DNA of 5,217 nt, taken from positions 1-5,217 of the forward strand of contig JAQVVK010000144.1 in the NCBI GenBank assembly GCA_028698975.1, in the 5' to 3' direction. This stretch comes from Victivallaceae bacterium. Lineage in GTDB: Bacteria; Verrucomicrobiota; Lentisphaeria; Victivallales; Victivallaceae. Below are positions 4,817 to 5,217 of this stretch, piece after piece. The position numbers and the translations under genes were made by a program. Every line of letters begins with the position of its first letter. Position 1 is the stretch's first letter. A model generated the notes under the pieces. That model was not told where the DNA came from. It worked only from the letters and a program-made list of their open reading frames with translations, and searched no databases.

Positions 4817-5217
4817 ACCGTCCCACCCCGGTAAATCAGTCGCCGGCAACGGCAAAACCGATCATAAGACGCTTCAATCCGTGGCGTTGGCTTGCCTCGT
4901 TTGTGTGTCGTGATTTCTGGCGCAAGGCGATCGCGCTGTTTTTCGCAATACTGGTCTATTTTGCGGTGCGCCAGCAAATCTCCGAGGTGCAGACCATGAG
5001 CGGAGTGCCGGTGGAGATCGCTTTGCCGGCCGGTCTGGTCAACGCCAACCCCAAGCCGGTCACGGTGACGTTGACGGTGCGGGGCAGCCGCCGCGACCTG
5101 CAATCGCGCATCAAGCCAATGGGCCGGGTCGAAGTCGATGAAAACCGGTTTGTCAGCGGCAAATCGTACCGGATTGAGCTTGCGCCGGCGGATTTCACCA
5201 GCACCAACGGCATACAG
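4813..5217 (+). CDS. ybbR: YbbR/CdaR-type c-di-AMP cyclase partner (N-terminal part, cut by window end)
   Basis: The frame from ATG 4813 is open to the last base, giving 135 residues with no stop. Residues 1-34 are a basic, proline-containing cytoplasmic lead ending in the Trp/Arg-rich FNPWRWLASFVCRD. Residues 35-53 (FWRKAIALFFAILVYFAVR) form a single transmembrane anchor of the kind that starts YbbR proteins. An extracytoplasmic YbbR repeat begins near VPVEIALPAGL (65-75), and its core strand VTVTLTVRGSRRDL (83-96) matches the family pattern 'V-V-V-G---L'. YbbR (CdaR in Firmicutes) binds CdaA through the membrane and modulates its activity. The adjacency, the AGGAGG site and the 4-base ATGA overlap with cdaA support that pairing. 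The lead before the membrane helix seems longer than in B. subtilis CdaR. The number of YbbR repeats cannot be seen. Confidence 0.88.
   Translation, partial: MNRPTPVNQSPATAKPIIRRFNPWRWLASFVCRDFWRKAIALFFAILVYFAVRQQISEVQTMSGVPVEIALPAGLVNANPKPVTVTLTVRGSRRDLQSRIKPMGRVEVDENRFVSGKSYRIELAPADFTSTNGIQ

Noticed and set aside
1..5217. CRISPR array, tRNA/rRNA, insertion sequence, phage or defence genes
   Set aside because: No regularly spaced repeats, RNA gene signatures, transposase motifs or terminal inverted repeats were seen; almost all of the window is accounted for by conserved housekeeping genes.

Overview
The window reads as one rightward operon preceded by a regulatory gap. It opens with the last 42 codons of an unnamed upstream gene, probably nitroreductase-like (1-129). 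A 285-base intergenic region follows (130-414), holding a clear intrinsic terminator, two candidate promoters, dyad symmetries and a possible short leader ORF. Then come gyrA (415-3114), folP (3114-3962), cdaA/dacA (3962-4816) and the first 135 codons of a ybbR/cdaR-type gene (from 4813, cut by the window end). All genes are on the + strand, with no gap between any two genes of the gyrA cluster.

The organism is a GC-rich bacterium, probably not an enteric. Shine-Dalgarno use is uneven: weak or absent at gyrA and folP, good at cdaA and ybbR. The folP-cdaA-ybbR order is known from several Gram-negative lineages (Geobacter-type deltaproteobacteria and others) as well as PVC-type bacteria. I lean weakly to a Lentisphaerota/PVC-like or other environmental or gut Gram-negative, but sequence alone does not settle this. 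Nothing suggests a plasmid, phage or other mobile element.

The genes are housekeeping. GyrA is the cleavage and wrapping subunit of DNA gyrase, FolP makes dihydropteroate for folate, CdaA makes c-di-AMP at the membrane, and YbbR/CdaR is CdaA's membrane-anchored partner. Every junction is a stop/start overlap (TGATG, TGATG, ATGA), so the four proteins are probably made from one mRNA with coupled translation. The less ordinary points are gyrA leading a folate/c-di-AMP operon, two strongly acidic segments in the GyrA C-terminal domain, non-consensus pterin-site motifs in FolP, and a structured gyrA leader with a possible short ORF ending in an ATGA overlap with gyrA. I did not find a clearly new biological system here.
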